Shown: positions 9,690 through 23,473, numbered from the stretch's first letter. The stretch is DNA of 64,000 nucleotides from Marininema halotolerans (GCF_900116235.1 NZ_FPAA01000001.1:310001-374000); one strand, 5' to 3'. A program made the numbers and translations. Notes: generated by a model from the sequence alone, not told the origin.

Positions 9690-9779
9690 ATGAAAAAGGT
9701 TTTTAAAAGAATTCCCCCGAATAGATGGATGAGCAAGTATGAAGAGATAGAAAGGCTAACCGACCATCACGATCTGTAA
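9690..9779 (+). CDS. possible 29-residue leader peptide
   Basis: A short frame starts at ATG 9690 immediately after GTAGGAGGA and stops with TAA at 9777-9779, right before the ribosome binding site of the next gene. The product is basic at the N terminus (MKKVFKR) and acidic later. The ribosome binding site is only one or two bases from the ATG, which is too close, so translation is doubtful. If real it would be coupled to the DUF2834 gene. Confidence 0.2.
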   Translation: MKKVFKRIPPNRWMSKYEEIERLTDHHDL

Positions 9780-9792
9780 AGGAGTATAAAAA

Positions 9793-10119
9793 ATGAGAAA
9801 AATTTATCTATTTCTAGTGGTAGTGGGCACAATCCTCCCTTATTACATCTTTTCGCAGTTTCTTATAACAAATGATTTTGATTTTAAATTAATAGTCACT
9901 TTGTTATTTGATAACCCCGTTTCGTCTTCTTTCGTAGCTGATTTTTTACTATCTTGTTTTGTTTTTATAATCTTTATGTTCAACGAATCACGCAAATATA
10001 ACATAAAAGAGAAGTGGATTTGTCTTGTAGTTCTATTCGTAACTGGCTTATCAGCAGCTTTTCCGTTATTTTTATATTTTAGGCACTCTTATATTAACCG
10101 ATCTGCTCATAAAGTTTAA
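9793..10119 (+). CDS. DUF2834-like small membrane protein
   Basis: The 108-residue product has three predicted membrane helices (about residues 4-24, 47-64 and 77-97) and ends FPLFLYFRHSYIN. The pattern of a LPYYIFSQFL segment, an FDNPVSSSFVADFLLS segment and a C-terminal PLFLYFR resembles the DUF2834 family as I remember it. Its function is unknown. AAAGGAG precedes the ATG at good spacing. It is the only plus-strand gene between the nuo and atp operons and shares a bidirectional terminator with atp. Confidence 0.7.
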   Translation: MRKIYLFLVVVGTILPYYIFSQFLITNDFDFKLIVTLLFDNPVSSSFVADFLLSCFVFIIFMFNESRKYNIKEKWICLVVLFVTGLSAAFPLFLYFRHSYINRSAHKV

Positions 10120-10247
10120 AAGATAGACGTTTGTTATGTCGACTCGATTGGACTGACCTCAGTTATTTGCACTGCCTTTTTTAGAGGAATCCGTCTTTTT
10201 GCTCCATCCGAACGACTAACCAACAACACCCGACATCCGCAATAAAT

Positions 10248-10283
10248 AAAAAGACAGGCGGGGAGTATCCCACCTGTCTTTTT
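10248..10283. terminator. bidirectional terminator between DUF2834 gene and atp operon
   Basis: AAAAAGACAGG pairs with CCTGTCTTTTT, with a further GGG/CCC step closing on a short loop. There are A and T runs on both sides, so it can end transcripts from either strand: the atp operon after atpC and the plus-strand small membrane gene. Confidence 0.85.
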
Positions 10284-10305
10284 CCTAACCTTATAGAAAA
10301 TCCTT

Positions 10306-10710
10306 TTAACGGCTTTTCCCAACGTTAATCCGAACGGCAGCTCGTTGCAGTGCAAGTTGTGCGCGTTCGAAATCAACGTTTTCTTGTTTCTTGCCAGCGA
10401 GTCGCTCTTCGGCGCGCTCTTTAGCGGCAATGGCTCGATCCACATCGATCTCGGATGGTAGTTCTGCCGTTTCAGCAAGGATGGTAACCTTGTTGTCATG
10501 CACTTCCATAAAGCCACCAGTGATGGCAATAAGGATGTCCTGACCATCTTTCTTCGCTTTGACCGCAGTCACTTGAAGCGGGCTGATAAAGGGGGCATGG
10601 TTCGCAAGGATCCCGATATCCCCTTCGGCTGCCCGGGCGGTCACCATGTCTACCTGATCCGAGTACACTTTCTTCTCGGGTGTCACGATGTCCAATTGCG
10701 TGGTACTCAT
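10306..10710 (-). CDS. atpC: ATP synthase epsilon subunit
   Basis: This central-stalk subunit of F1 regulates ATP hydrolysis. The N-terminal beta-sandwich motif LDIVTPEKKVYSDQVDMV and the GDIGILANHAPFISPL segment are typical. The C-terminal part is the two-helix regulatory domain. ATG 10710 (MSTTQLD) is preferred over ATG 10716, because AAAGGAG is nine bases from the former and only three from the latter. The product is 134 residues. It is the last gene of the atp operon. Confidence 0.95.
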   Translation of the reverse strand: MSTTQLDIVTPEKKVYSDQVDMVTARAAEGDIGILANHAPFISPLQVTAVKAKKDGQDILIAITGGFMEVHDNKVTILAETAELPSEIDVDRAIAAKERAEERLAGKKQENVDFERAQLALQRAAVRINVGKSR

Positions 10711-10738
10711 GGACATTCTCTCCTTTCAGCTCCTAGCC

Positions 10739-12160
<1,422 letters not shown>

Positions 12161-12295
12161 TTAAAGTCCACTAGCAAATGTTCGCCAGCAGATTCTCTTG
12201 TCCCATGCCTAGCACAGAACGTGATAACAAACAGTTGGTTGATCGAAGACGAACCTACTCGCCTCCGATCCGTTCTATTTAACAAAGCAGAAGCT

Positions 12296-13168
12296 TTAGC
12301 TTAGGGCATTCGCTCCGCCGACGATTTCCGCCAGCTCTTGGGTGATCGCTGCTTGACGCGCCCGGTTGTACTGAAGCGTGTATTTAGCAATCATATCCGT
12401 GGCGTTATCGCTCGCACTGCTCATGGCTGTCATCCGTGCACCAAACTCACTGGCCTTCGACTCCAAAAGTGCACTGTAAACGAGGGTTTCTGCATAACGA
12501 GGCAGAATCACTTCCAGTACTTCTTCAGGTGAAGGCTCATATTCGTAAAGTGCTTGGATCCCTGTTGACTCTTCCTCTGCCTTTACTTCCGCTAATGGCA
12601 AGAGGCGATTTTGAACAGGTCGCTGGGTTACCGGATTGATGAACTCATTATAGACAAGATAAAGCTCATCAAAGGCACCCTCAGCAAACATTTGAACAGC
12701 TTGCTGTGCAATGGGTTTAATATCCGCATATTGAGGGGAATCAGAAAGACCCGTAACCTCTGCAATAAGTGGATACTCCCGCCGTTTTAGAAAGTCGCGA
12801 CCTTTGCGTCCGATCACAAAGATCCCATACTCCTCAGGGCTTTGATGCTTCTCCTTAATATTTTTCATCAAGGAACGGAGTAGGTTCGCATTAAATCCAC
12901 CTGCTAGACCTCGATCAGAAGAGATCACCAGGTACCCTGTTTTCTTTACTGGACGGGAAATCAACATGGGATGTTGAATTCCTTTTGCACCAGCGGCGAC
13001 GGATGCGATTACTTCCCGCATCTTATCCGTGTAAGGCCGGGATGCCTGCGCTTGCTCTTGCGCCCGACGCAGTTTTGCAGCGGCAACCAATTTCATCGCT
13101 TTGGTGATCTGCTTCATGTTCTGAGTGGAGCCGATCCGCCGCTTAATATCCCGCATGTTTTCTGCCAT
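12296..13168 (-). CDS. atpG: ATP synthase gamma subunit
   Basis: This is the rotating central shaft of F1, 290 residues. The N-terminal helix begins MRDIKRRIGSTQNMKQITKAM, which is diagnostic, and the C-terminal helix contains EFGARMTAMSSASDNATDMI, another conserved segment. The SSDRGLAGGFNANL motif is near residue 80. A gap of about 150 bases before atpD contains no gene. Confidence 0.97.
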   Translation of the reverse strand: MAENMRDIKRRIGSTQNMKQITKAMKLVAAAKLRRAQEQAQASRPYTDKMREVIASVAAGAKGIQHPMLISRPVKKTGYLVISSDRGLAGGFNANLLRSLMKNIKEKHQSPEEYGIFVIGRKGRDFLKRREYPLIAEVTGLSDSPQYADIKPIAQQAVQMFAEGAFDELYLVYNEFINPVTQRPVQNRLLPLAEVKAEEESTGIQALYEYEPSPEEVLEVILPRYAETLVYSALLESKASEFGARMTAMSSASDNATDMIAKYTLQYNRARQAAITQELAEIVGGANALS

Positions 13169-13232
13169 GGTAGTTCACCGCCTTTCCTCCGTCGGTCATG
13201 CCGACCCGTGTTCAGTGGAGACAGCTAGGCCG

Positions 13233-15317
<2,085 letters not shown>

Positions 15318-15321
<4 letters not shown>

Positions 15322-15806
15322 TGTAATTCGCCTACCCGTTCAAGGTAACGGTCCACCAGCTTGGCTTGCTGGCTCTCATTCATCTCCTCTTCCATCACTT
15401 TGGAAGCGAGTAAGATCGAGAGACGACCCACCTCATCACGTAGTTCAGCTAGGGCTTTTTCTTTTTCTCGGTTGATCTCCGAGGAAGCATCCTTCACCAT
15501 GCGGTTGGCACGTTCTTCTGCTTCACGAATGATTTCAGTCGCTTCACGATCCTTTTGTACTTTGGAGCGCTCAAGGATCTCCTTTGCTTCAACGCGAGCC
15601 GCGTCTAGTGCCTCACGTTGCTCAGCTAACAACTTCTCCGCTTCTTTGCGGTTGTTTTCAGCAGAAGAAATCTGTTCTTCAATGTGATCTTGCCGTTTCT
15701 GCATGGTGCTGAGCATCGGTCTCAGCGCAAATCTGGTGACGAGAAACATCAAGACGAGAACAATAACAAGTTGGGTCAACATCGTACCCAAGTTTAATGA
15801 TAACAA
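15318..15806 (-). CDS. atpF: ATP synthase b subunit
   Basis: One N-terminal membrane helix (about residues 7-27) is followed by a long charged coiled coil rich in Glu, Lys and Arg. This is the standard architecture of the peripheral stalk, 162 residues. It lies about 100 bases downstream of atpE and overlaps atpH by four bases. Confidence 0.95.
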
Positions 15807-15909
15807 CAGAGTTCACTCCCTTCGATCCCGTTGCTCTTCGTGCTACCCAGCATTACATCAAGCAAGGCGGGGATCAACACTCCCCCGCCTATTGGCGACT
15901 TCTTCTGCC

Positions 15910-16951
<1,042 letters not shown>

Positions 16952-16960
16952 TTGTTTAGC

Positions 16961-17353
16961 TCACCCCTTTCTATTGGATAATCTTTCCTTGCCTATGCTC
17001 CAGTATTCCACAATGATTAGGAGCACATAACTCATCGGCAAACCGAGTAGGAACGAGCGATAGTCGAACCACTCTGGATAGCGGAAAGTGAGGCCAATGC
17101 CGAAGGCCACCAACAGGATTCGGGTGAGAAGTCCCGTTCCCGACCGAGGCTGGGAACCTGCCGCCGCCACTTCGCCGATGATGCGAATCCGCCTGGCTAG
17201 GTAGAGAATATTACACAGGCTGATGCCTGCACCCAAAGTCAATCCGGCAAAAAAGGGTTGATAAGGTGTGATCATCCAAAGTAGCAAAAAAATAATAAGA
17301 GGAATGATTGAGAGAATCGTAATACGGCGTCTTCTGAGATCCAATGCTTCCAT
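16961..17353 (-). CDS. atpI: ATP synthase subunit I family protein
   Basis: The 130-residue product has four predicted membrane helices and an N-terminal basic cluster (LRRRRIT). It sits directly before atpB, which is the place of the AtpI assembly factor for the c ring in Bacillus. Sequence conservation in this family is low, so the call rests mostly on size, topology and position. Confidence 0.8.
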   Translation of the reverse strand: MEALDLRRRRITILSIIPLIIFLLLWMITPYQPFFAGLTLGAGISLCNILYLARRIRIIGEVAAAGSQPRSGTGLLTRILLVAFGIGLTFRYPEWFDYRSFLLGLPMSYVLLIIVEYWSIGKERLSNRKG

Positions 17354-17484
17354 GGCTAATCATCCCTTGTCGTCATGTCCCTTGAATCCCAGGGGTTTCT
17401 ACCGAAAAGAGGGCACTTCCCTAACAACTGGCCAAACGGGGCGGAACACTGTCGGGACACCTATTGGGACAGAACGGCTTTCCT

Positions 17485-17712
17485 CTATTTCAAAAAGGAC
17501 CGGATGGTAAAGGCCGCACCAATAAAGCTGATCGCCAATCCTCCGAGAACTCCAACTGCTAGGAAGACCGGCTCCGTTTCCCACTGTGCATCTAAGGTTT
17601 TTCCCGTCCAAGCCCCTGCAAGCGTAAGGATGACGACCTCAATACCTAAAGCACTGAGGACCGCTACCATCTTCCAGGGGTTGTCACTCTTTTTGTTCAC
17701 ATCACACACCAC
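17485..17712 (-). CDS. AtpZ/AtpI-family small membrane protein
   Basis: This is a two-helix protein of about 75 residues with the pattern NPWKMVAVLSALG, a charged loop, then GVLGGLAISFIGAAF. It resembles the AtpZ/AtpQ group found at the head of atp operons, linked to c-ring assembly or magnesium uptake. Start codons are only GTG (17712, 17709 and a later one) and no clear ribosome binding site is seen, so the exact start is uncertain. It is probably the first gene of the atp transcript. Confidence 0.7.
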   Translation of the reverse strand: MVCDVNKKSDNPWKMVAVLSALGIEVVILTLAGAWTGKTLDAQWETEPVFLAVGVLGGLAISFIGAAFTIRSFLK

Positions 17713-17800
17713 GCTTCATTCATAGAATGGGAGGTGTTGCAATTGGTTGGAGCGCCTTCACGGTGCGTAGTCCCTTAGACCCATAAGTGTTCCCTGTTTA

Positions 17801-17830
17801 ATACTACCGAAGGATTCTGCGCCATGTCAA
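17801..17830 (-). promoter_or_regulatory. atp operon sigma-A promoter
   Basis: On the minus strand a perfect -35 box TTGACA (17825-17830) is followed after 18 bases by TAGTAT (17801-17806). Transcription would start near 17795, about 85 bases before the first gene of the atp operon. The rest of the 330-base gap between atp and upp holds this promoter and the upp terminator. Confidence 0.7.
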
Positions 17831-17983
17831 CGCTTTCCCGGCCTAGGATTATGAACACATTGTCACAAATACCAGGGAGAAACGATTGACCCCAAATTCT
17901 CCTAACTGAATCAGGTTCTTCTCAGACTAGTAAGCACGTAACCTCTTCTTTTTATTCGCAAGAAAAATTCATCCTGAATAAAA

Positions 17984-18033
17984 TAAAAACCTTCTCTCTT
18001 CGGTAATTTCTCACCGGAAAAGAAGAAGGTTAT
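17984..18033 (-). terminator. upp terminator
   Basis: An imperfect long hairpin (AACCTTCTTCT pairing with AGAGAGAAGGTT) is followed on the minus strand by TTTTATTTTATT. It starts a few bases after the upp stop codon. Confidence 0.75.
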
Positions 18034-18040
18034 TCACACT

Positions 18041-18670
18041 TCACTTGGTACCAAAGAGACGATCTCCTGCATCACCGAGTCCGGGTACAATATAACTCTT
18101 TTCATCCAACTTTTCATCCACCGCAGCGACATAGATATCGACATCGGGATGATCCTTCTGCAACCGTTCGATTCCTTCAGGGGCGGCAATTAGGCACATC
18201 ATCCGAATATTTTTCGCTCCCATTTCCTTGATCATACGAATGGCCTCAGAAGCCGATCCGCCGGTGGCCAACATGGGGTCAATCACGATCAGCTCTCTCT
18301 CCCCAATGTCCGAAGGCATCTTTGCATAATATTGAACGGCTTCAAGGGTTTCAGGGTCACGGTAAAGCCCGATATGCCCAACCTTTGCCGCGGGGATCAA
18401 GCGTAGTATGCCATCCACCATCCCAAGTCCTGCCCGGAGTATCGGAACAAGACCTAACTTCTTCCCTGATAACACCTTGCAAGAAGCCTCCATGACGGGT
18501 GTTTCTACGGTTACTCCCTCCAATGGCATGTCTCGGGTAATTTCATAGGCCATTAACGCGGCCACCTCGTCCACCAATTCTCGGAACTCTTTGGTTCCTG
18601 TCTCTTTATCGCGAATATAAGTAAGCTTGTGTTGGATAAGAGGGTGGTCAAATACATATACGTTACTCAA
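18041..18670 (-). CDS. upp: uracil phosphoribosyltransferase
   Basis: This enzyme makes UMP from uracil and PRPP in pyrimidine salvage. The protein begins [20 protein letters not shown] and has the PRPP-binding loop in [16 protein letters not shown] near residues 130-145 and the C-terminal uracil site [16 protein letters not shown] at 18670 is chosen: it lies eight bases after GGAGG and gives 209 residues, the family length. The frame stays open to an earlier TTG at 18685 that overlaps the ribosome binding site. Confidence 0.96.
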   Translation of the reverse strand: MSNVYVFDHPLIQHKLTYIRDKETGTKEFRELVDEVAALMAYEITRDMPLEGVTVETPVMEASCKVLSGKKLGLVPILRAGLGMVDGILRLIPAAKVGHIGLYRDPETLEAVQYYAKMPSDIGERELIVIDPMLATGGSASEAIRMIKEMGAKNIRMMCLIAAPEGIERLQKDHPDVDIYVAAVDEKLDEKSYIVPGLGDAGDRLFGTK

Positions 18671-18703
18671 AAGAGAAGCCTCCAATCGCCTTCATTCACT
18701 CGA

Positions 18704-18748
18704 AAGAAAGCACCCCAACGCAGATCCCCTACGAGGGTGTGCTTTCTT
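18704..18748 (-). terminator. hairpin between glyA and upp
   Basis: AAGAAAGCACACCC pairs with GGGGTGCTTTCTT with one mismatch around a roughly 18-base loop. The only U-rich part lies inside the 3' arm, so it may act as a weak terminator allowing read-through into upp, which has no obvious promoter of its own. Confidence 0.5.
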
Positions 18749-18761
18749 AATATTGCTCGAA

Positions 18762-20009
18762 TTAGATCTCCATATCAGCATATAAGGGGAATTTTGCTGT
18801 GAGTTCCGCCACCCGCTGGCGGGCTTGTTGTTGCGCTTGATCATCCTCAGGGTTTTTAAGGACTTGCGCCATAATATCCGCAATCTCTATCATGGCACTT
18901 TCATTCATATGACGTGAGGTGACAGCCGCTGTACCAATGCGGATTCCACTTGTAACAAAGGGGCTCTCCGGATCAAAGGGAATTGCATTTTTGTTGACAG
19001 TAATTCCTGCGTCATCGAGGAGATGTTCTGCTTTTTTTCCAGTAAGACCGGTATTACGAACGTCAATCAGGATCAAGTGGTTATCCGTTCCCTTAGAAAT
19101 GATGTCAAAGCCACGCTCCATAAGTGCTTCAGCCAAATGCTTGGCATTGTCGACAATTTGTTTGGAGTATGTTTTGAAATTATCCCCCAGTGCCTCTTTG
19201 AATGCCACTGCTTTGGCAGCGATGACATGCATTAAGGGTCCTCCCTGGATACCAGGGAAAATGGACTTATCAATCGCCTTTGCATATTTTTCTTTGCAAA
19301 GAATCATTCCCCCACGGGGACCACGAAGCGTCTTATGGGTGGTGGTCGTGACAAAGTCAGCATAAGGAACTGGAGTTGGGTGATTCCCTGTGGCTACCAA
19401 GCCCGCAATGTGGGCCATATCCACCATGAGCATCGCGCCTACTTCATCAGCGATCGCTTTCATTTTAGCAAAGTCGATCGTACGCGGATAAGCACTCGCA
19501 CCTGCAACAATCATTTTCGGTTGATGCTTGACTGCCATTTCCCTTACCTTATCGTAGTTAATATGATGCGTCGTCTCATCAACGCCATAGTTTACGAAAT
19601 TATACAGCTTACCCGAAAAGTTTACCGGACTTCCATGAGTGAGGTGTCCACCATGCGCCAAATCCATGCCGAGTACGGTATCACCTGGTTCCAATACCGC
19701 AAAATAAACCGCCATATTTGCTTGCGCACCTGAATGGGGTTGAACATTGGCATGATCCGCACCAAACAGTTCTTTCGCACGCTCTCGCGCTAAATCCTCT
19801 ACCTCATCCACAAATTCACAGCCACCATAGTACCGCTTAGCAGGATACCCTTCTGCATATTTGTTGGTCAGCACGGTACCTAAGGCTTCCAATACTGCGC
19901 GGCTGACAAAGTTTTCCGATGCGATCAATTCGATTTTCCCTCGTTGCCGACCCAATTCTTGGCTTATCGCCGCTGCAACTTCTGGATCCGTTTGCCGTAC
20001 ATGTTCCAA
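18762..20009 (-). CDS. glyA: serine hydroxymethyltransferase
   Basis: This PLP enzyme interconverts serine and glycine with tetrahydrofolate and is the main source of one-carbon units. The 415-residue protein shows the N-terminal [11 protein letters not shown] motif, [17 protein letters not shown], and the PLP-lysine segment [15 protein letters not shown] near residue 225. The start is TTG at 20009, seven bases after GAGGGGG. glyA lies between ywlG and upp as in Bacillus subtilis. Confidence 0.97.
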   Translation of the reverse strand: MEHVRQTDPEVAAAISQELGRQRGKIELIASENFVSRAVLEALGTVLTNKYAEGYPAKRYYGGCEFVDEVEDLARERAKELFGADHANVQPHSGAQANMAVYFAVLEPGDTVLGMDLAHGGHLTHGSPVNFSGKLYNFVNYGVDETTHHINYDKVREMAVKHQPKMIVAGASAYPRTIDFAKMKAIADEVGAMLMVDMAHIAGLVATGNHPTPVPYADFVTTTTHKTLRGPRGGMILCKEKYAKAIDKSIFPGIQGGPLMHVIAAKAVAFKEALGDNFKTYSKQIVDNAKHLAEALMERGFDIISKGTDNHLILIDVRNTGLTGKKAEHLLDDAGITVNKNAIPFDPESPFVTSGIRIGTAAVTSRHMNESAMIEIADIMAQVLKNPEDDQAQQQARQRVAELTAKFPLYADMEI

Positions 20010-20057
20010 CTAAATTCCCCCTCTATCTCTCCATGCAAAATGGTGATGTCACGCTTC

Positions 20058-20066
20058 ATTGTAACA
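20058..20066 (-). promoter_or_regulatory. candidate glyA promoter (extended -10)
   Basis: On the minus strand TGTTACAAT forms an extended -10 element about 50 bases upstream of the glyA start. No good -35 box is seen. Confidence 0.4.
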
Positions 20067-20117
20067 GATCCTTATGAACTTTCGGGGATCGGTTTATGGA
20101 ACTCCCCTTTAATTAAA

Positions 20118-20684
20118 TTAATCTTCCTTATCCAATACATAGATGGTGCGTGCACCACCGATTAGACGAGGACGTGTCCGTGCCATAGCCACCCGGGCCT
20201 CCCCGATCTGACGCAGAGTGGGACGTACGGGAACCGCGACGGGCTTTAGATGCATACCAATCATGGTCTCTCCAATATCGATCCCTGCATCGGCTTGAAT
20301 GGATTCCACCAGCATCCCCTTGGTAAACCCGCGAAATGCCCGCGATGCCATCGCTCCTCCTGCATGGTAAACAGGAACTGCACTCACTTCTGTCAACCCT
20401 AGCACGCTGGCAGTATCCCTTTCCACAACCAATGCACGGTTTAAATGCTCACAGCATTGGAAGGCAAGGTGATAACCATGCCGTACCTGCACATGGTTGG
20501 CTCCCTCTAGAATCGCAGTAGCAACCTCATCATTTCCATCGGTTCCTATGCGGCTCCCTACCACTTCACTGGTGCTAACGCCCATGACTAACACTTGACC
20601 TGGACCCAGTGGTATCTCTGCTAAAAGCTCTTCTGTTACTTGTATAACGCGTTCTCGAATCTCGTGATGAAACCCACTCCTCAC
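20118..20684 (-). CDS. ywlG: TIGR01440/YwlG family protein of unknown function
   Basis: The 188-residue protein matches the YwlG group (TIGR01440, DUF436) in length, in features such as LVMGVSTSEVVGSRIG near residue 31 and GIDIGETMIGMHLKPVAVPVRP near residue 134, and in position between rpiB and glyA. The biochemical role is unknown. It starts four bases inside the end of rpiB. Confidence 0.85.
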   Translation of the reverse strand: MRSGFHHEIRERVIQVTEELLAEIPLGPGQVLVMGVSTSEVVGSRIGTDGNDEVATAILEGANHVQVRHGYHLAFQCCEHLNRALVVERDTASVLGLTEVSAVPVYHAGGAMASRAFRGFTKGMLVESIQADAGIDIGETMIGMHLKPVAVPVRPTLRQIGEARVAMARTRPRLIGGARTIYVLDKED

Positions 20685-21130
20685 CCTTCTTCCCTTCCCT
20701 CAATTCGGTCAATTTTAGTGATACGTTGACTATGCCGACCTCCAGTAAATTCCGTCGTTAGCCAGGTACGAAGAATTTTTGCTGCTAGACCTGCGCCCAC
20801 TACCCGTTCACCAAGCGCTAAGATGTTGGCATCGTTATGTTCTCGACTCATCTGAGCAGAAAATTCATCGCTCACCACTGCACAGCGAATCCCCTTTACT
20901 TTATTGGCTGCGATCGACATCCCGATTCCTGTACCACAGACCAGGATTCCTCGATCAAATTCACCAGCTGCTACTCGTTCTGCCACGGGCTCAGCATAAT
21001 CGGGATAATCCACGGAATCGGTACAATTGCACCCGACATCCTCAACCTCCGCGCCCAATTCATCTAACACCGTCTTGAGCGCTTCTTTCAATTGAATCCC
21101 ACCATGATCGGATCCCATAATCACTTTCAT
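20681..21130 (-). CDS. rpiB: ribose-5-phosphate isomerase B
   Basis: This enzyme interconverts ribose 5-phosphate and ribulose 5-phosphate. The N terminus MKVIMGSDHGGIQLKEALK is diagnostic, and the catalytic cysteine lies in LVCGTGIGMSIAANKV at about residue 66. ATG 21130 is preferred over upstream open frame because it gives the usual 149 residues and follows an AGGGGG ribosome binding site. It overlaps ywlG by four bases. Confidence 0.95.
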   Translation of the reverse strand: MKVIMGSDHGGIQLKEALKTVLDELGAEVEDVGCNCTDSVDYPDYAEPVAERVAAGEFDRGILVCGTGIGMSIAANKVKGIRCAVVSDEFSAQMSREHNDANILALGERVVGAGLAAKILRTWLTTEFTGGRHSQRITKIDRIEGREEG

Positions 21131-21206
21131 CGTTACAACCCCCTGAATAAGCTGTTCATTATCATTCACGTTTAAAAATCTTCTTTTCCATCGTACCAAA
21201 ATTCCA

Positions 21207-21848
21207 TTATGAAGATGGAGGGTTCTCCTCTTCTTGCTTCCAGCCTGCAAGAATCTGCAGCAATAATTTTTCGATTTCTTCAGCACAGCGTCGATACTCT
21301 GTCAGATTGCCCCCAAAGGGATCAACGATATCTCCTTCCATCGCAGCAGATCGTCGCCATTCCTTTTGCAAGGATTCTTCCAGTCGCTTCACTTCAACTT
21401 CCATTTGCATTCGTTCGGGAGAGCCCTGTGCCAAATTGCTATTTGTTAATAAAGCTCGTTTGGCTTCAAATTCAGCAACCAATTGATCCAATCGGGATAC
21501 CGAAGTGCTTCCCTGTACATAGCCCTTCAAAGTATCCGCCTTATCCGCTGCTTCAGGGAACGTATATACAACCATCCGTCGGTGATCCCTTGTCATTGTA
21601 AAAATATGATCCGCCCATTCTACCCATTCTCGGGTTAGCGGACTGGAACGGTGCAATGTCCCATCGATCCCTCGTCCTCGTAATACCTTGATTGCATGCT
21701 CTGATGCAGTTCCTCCAGGAAATGCGGATACACCTGCGGAGCGCACGTTTACATCGTAGCCAGCTTCTTCAGCCATTTTCTCAAACATCGCTGCTGCCAT
21801 TGGGCTACGACATGTATTACCCGTACAGACAAAGAGCACCTTTTTCAT
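21207..21848 (-). CDS. ywlE: protein-arginine phosphatase / low-molecular-weight phosphatase with coiled-coil insertion
   Basis: The active-site loop is at residues 8-15 (CTGNTCRS). The threonine at 12 matches the residue that gives YwlE its phosphoarginine preference over phosphotyrosine. The general-acid loop is DPFGG at 176-180. YwlE reverses McsB arginine phosphorylation in protein quality control. The protein is 213 residues against about 150 for the family. The excess is one block at about 114-173, between GYVQGS and DIVDPFGG, rich in Glu, Leu, Gln and Arg and probably helical. Position between mntP and rpiB matches Bacillus subtilis. Confidence 0.9.
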   Translation of the reverse strand: MKKVLFVCTGNTCRSPMAAAMFEKMAEEAGYDVNVRSAGVSAFPGGTASEHAIKVLRGRGIDGTLHRSSPLTREWVEWADHIFTMTRDHRRMVVYTFPEAADKADTLKGYVQGSTSVSRLDQLVAEFEAKRALLTNSNLAQGSPERMQMEVEVKRLEESLQKEWRRSAAMEGDIVDPFGGNLTEYRRCAEEIEKLLLQILAGWKQEEENPPSS

Positions 21849-22012
21849 ATCCCGTTACCTCCTTGCTCGAGCCACCCTTGTATCTTGATTGTAATTCATC
21901 GCAACGATGTTGAACACAACAGCGTACTCATCTCATCACTGTATCAAAGAAAAGTGCTTTTGATTCAAATGGCTTCCCCTCATTATCCTTTACCGCCTTT
22001 TACACAAATAGA

Positions 22013-22030
22013 AACGGCCTTACGGCCGTT
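22013..22030 (-). terminator. terminator after ZIP transporter gene
   Basis: AACGGCC pairs perfectly with GGCCGTT around a four-base loop. On the minus strand it is followed by TTTCTATTTG, and it lies about 70 bases after the stop of the gene at 22102. Confidence 0.65.
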
Positions 22031-22101
22031 ACGTTTCAAATTGCCTTTTATTATCCCTTAAAAGGAGAAAAAGTAATCCGATTCATCGCTTCCCTGTTTT
22101 C

Positions 22102-22818
22102 TCAATGATGAAAAAGATGAATTACCCAAGAAAGCATACACCCTAGACCGAATCCCCATGCACTTGCCTTTGGCTCAATTTGCCAAGACCTTGGCATCAC
22201 TTCTTTTACGACGACCCAAATCATTGTCGTTGCGGCAAAAAACAAGCCTGCTGCGACGGAATCGGGTGAATCCGTTAAAAAGATTTCCCCTAACCATGTA
22301 CCAAAGGGCAATGCCCCTCCCGCGATCAAACTAATGCCTAAAATCGTTATCGGTGAACGACCCCCTGCAAGTAACGGAGCCGCCAACCCCACTCCCTCAG
22401 GAATATTGTGAATCGCCATCGCTATGGCCAGGGTGAAACCAAGTTCTGGCTCTGCGCCGTAACCCACTCCGATCACGGCACCCTCAGGGATATTATGGAC
22501 AACAATCGCAGCGGCAAGGTAGCCACCGAGTCGATTATAAGGATTCTCCACTTCTTGCTGGGAATCCAACATACGATGTAGACCCAGCATCGTTATTAAT
22601 GCGGCTCCCATCCCAAGCCCTAAGTGGACAAACCCTCCCTGTGCACTCACCGCTGCGGGTAATAGGTCGAAAAGGGCAACACTCAACATTACTGTAGCCG
22701 ATAGGCTAAGGGAGCACGCAATTAATCGTTTTGACAGGTTGCGCCATACGAGGACGATCCCAACGCCTAGGAATGCAGACATACCAACCGCCGTACTTAG
22801 CCACAGGGACTCTGTCAT
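22102..22818 (-). CDS. ZIP family divalent metal transporter
   Basis: The 238-residue membrane protein has about eight helices and the two ZIP signature stretches: VVHNIPEGAVIGVGYG near residues 106-121 and IAMAIHNIPEGVGLAAPL near 132-149. The paired HNIPEG motifs form the metal site. Such proteins usually import zinc, iron or manganese, and the substrate cannot be read from sequence. It follows mntP by ten bases, so an importer and an exporter of divalent metals share a transcript. Confidence 0.9.
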   Translation of the reverse strand: MTESLWLSTAVGMSAFLGVGIVLVWRNLSKRLIACSLSLSATVMLSVALFDLLPAAVSAQGGFVHLGLGMGAALITMLGLHRMLDSQQEVENPYNRLGGYLAAAIVVHNIPEGAVIGVGYGAEPELGFTLAIAMAIHNIPEGVGLAAPLLAGGRSPITILGISLIAGGALPFGTWLGEIFLTDSPDSVAAGLFFAATTMIWVVVKEVMPRSWQIEPKASAWGFGLGCMLSWVIHLFHH

Positions 22819-22828
22819 AAACTCTCCC

Positions 22829-23392
22829 TCACCATAGGAAACGCAGACCGAGGAAAAATAAAATCACTCCCCCAACCGCTTCTCCGTAGTCGCCAATCCA
22901 TGTGCCAACATGACGCCCTAAAAAAAGTCCTGCTCCCGCCATTATTGCGCCCATCATGCCAAAAAGGATAACGGTCAACCAAATATCCGCTGAAAACAAT
23001 CCAAGGGAAAGACCCGCTGACAATGAATCTAAGCTCACACTAATCGAAAAGAGGCAGACTCCCATCATTGATCTTGTATTGATCACCCGAGCCTCTTCTT
23101 CACTGCGAAAAGCGTTCCAAATCATATTGATCCCCAGGAAGCAAAGGACTCCGCCACCTGTCATCACAGCGATGTTTTCCACTACCTTCCCCAAATAGCG
23201 ACCGATCGCAAACCCCATTAAAGGCATCAATATGTGAAAAAGTCCAATGGTTCCACTGATCACTACAATTTGCCTCTGTAAAATCCCACGCATGCCAATT
23301 CCGATTCCCAGGGAAAAAGCGTCCATCCCCAGGGCTACAGCGACCATCAATAAAGTGACAAGCTGCCCCCACTGAGGCGTGGACAATTCCAT
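22829..23392 (-). CDS. mntP: manganese efflux pump MntP family
   Basis: The six-helix protein of 187 residues has the family marks ALGMDAFSLGIGIGM near residues 20-34 and SVSLDSLSAGLSLGL near 116-130, each with a membrane aspartate used for Mn2+. In Bacillus subtilis the homologue YwlD lies between ywlC and ywlE. Here ywlC has been moved about 4 kb away by inserted genes. Confidence 0.88.
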   Translation of the reverse strand: MELSTPQWGQLVTLLMVAVALGMDAFSLGIGIGMRGILQRQIVVISGTIGLFHILMPLMGFAIGRYLGKVVENIAVMTGGGVLCFLGINMIWNAFRSEEEARVINTRSMMGVCLFSISVSLDSLSAGLSLGLFSADIWLTVILFGMMGAIMAGAGLFLGRHVGTWIGDYGEAVGGVILFFLGLRFLW

Positions 23393-23473
23393 CCCCTACT
23401 CTCCCTCCACCCTGCTTGTCTGTGACAAGGTTATGCACGGGATTGTCCAAAAAGAACATGCATTCAAAAGCAC

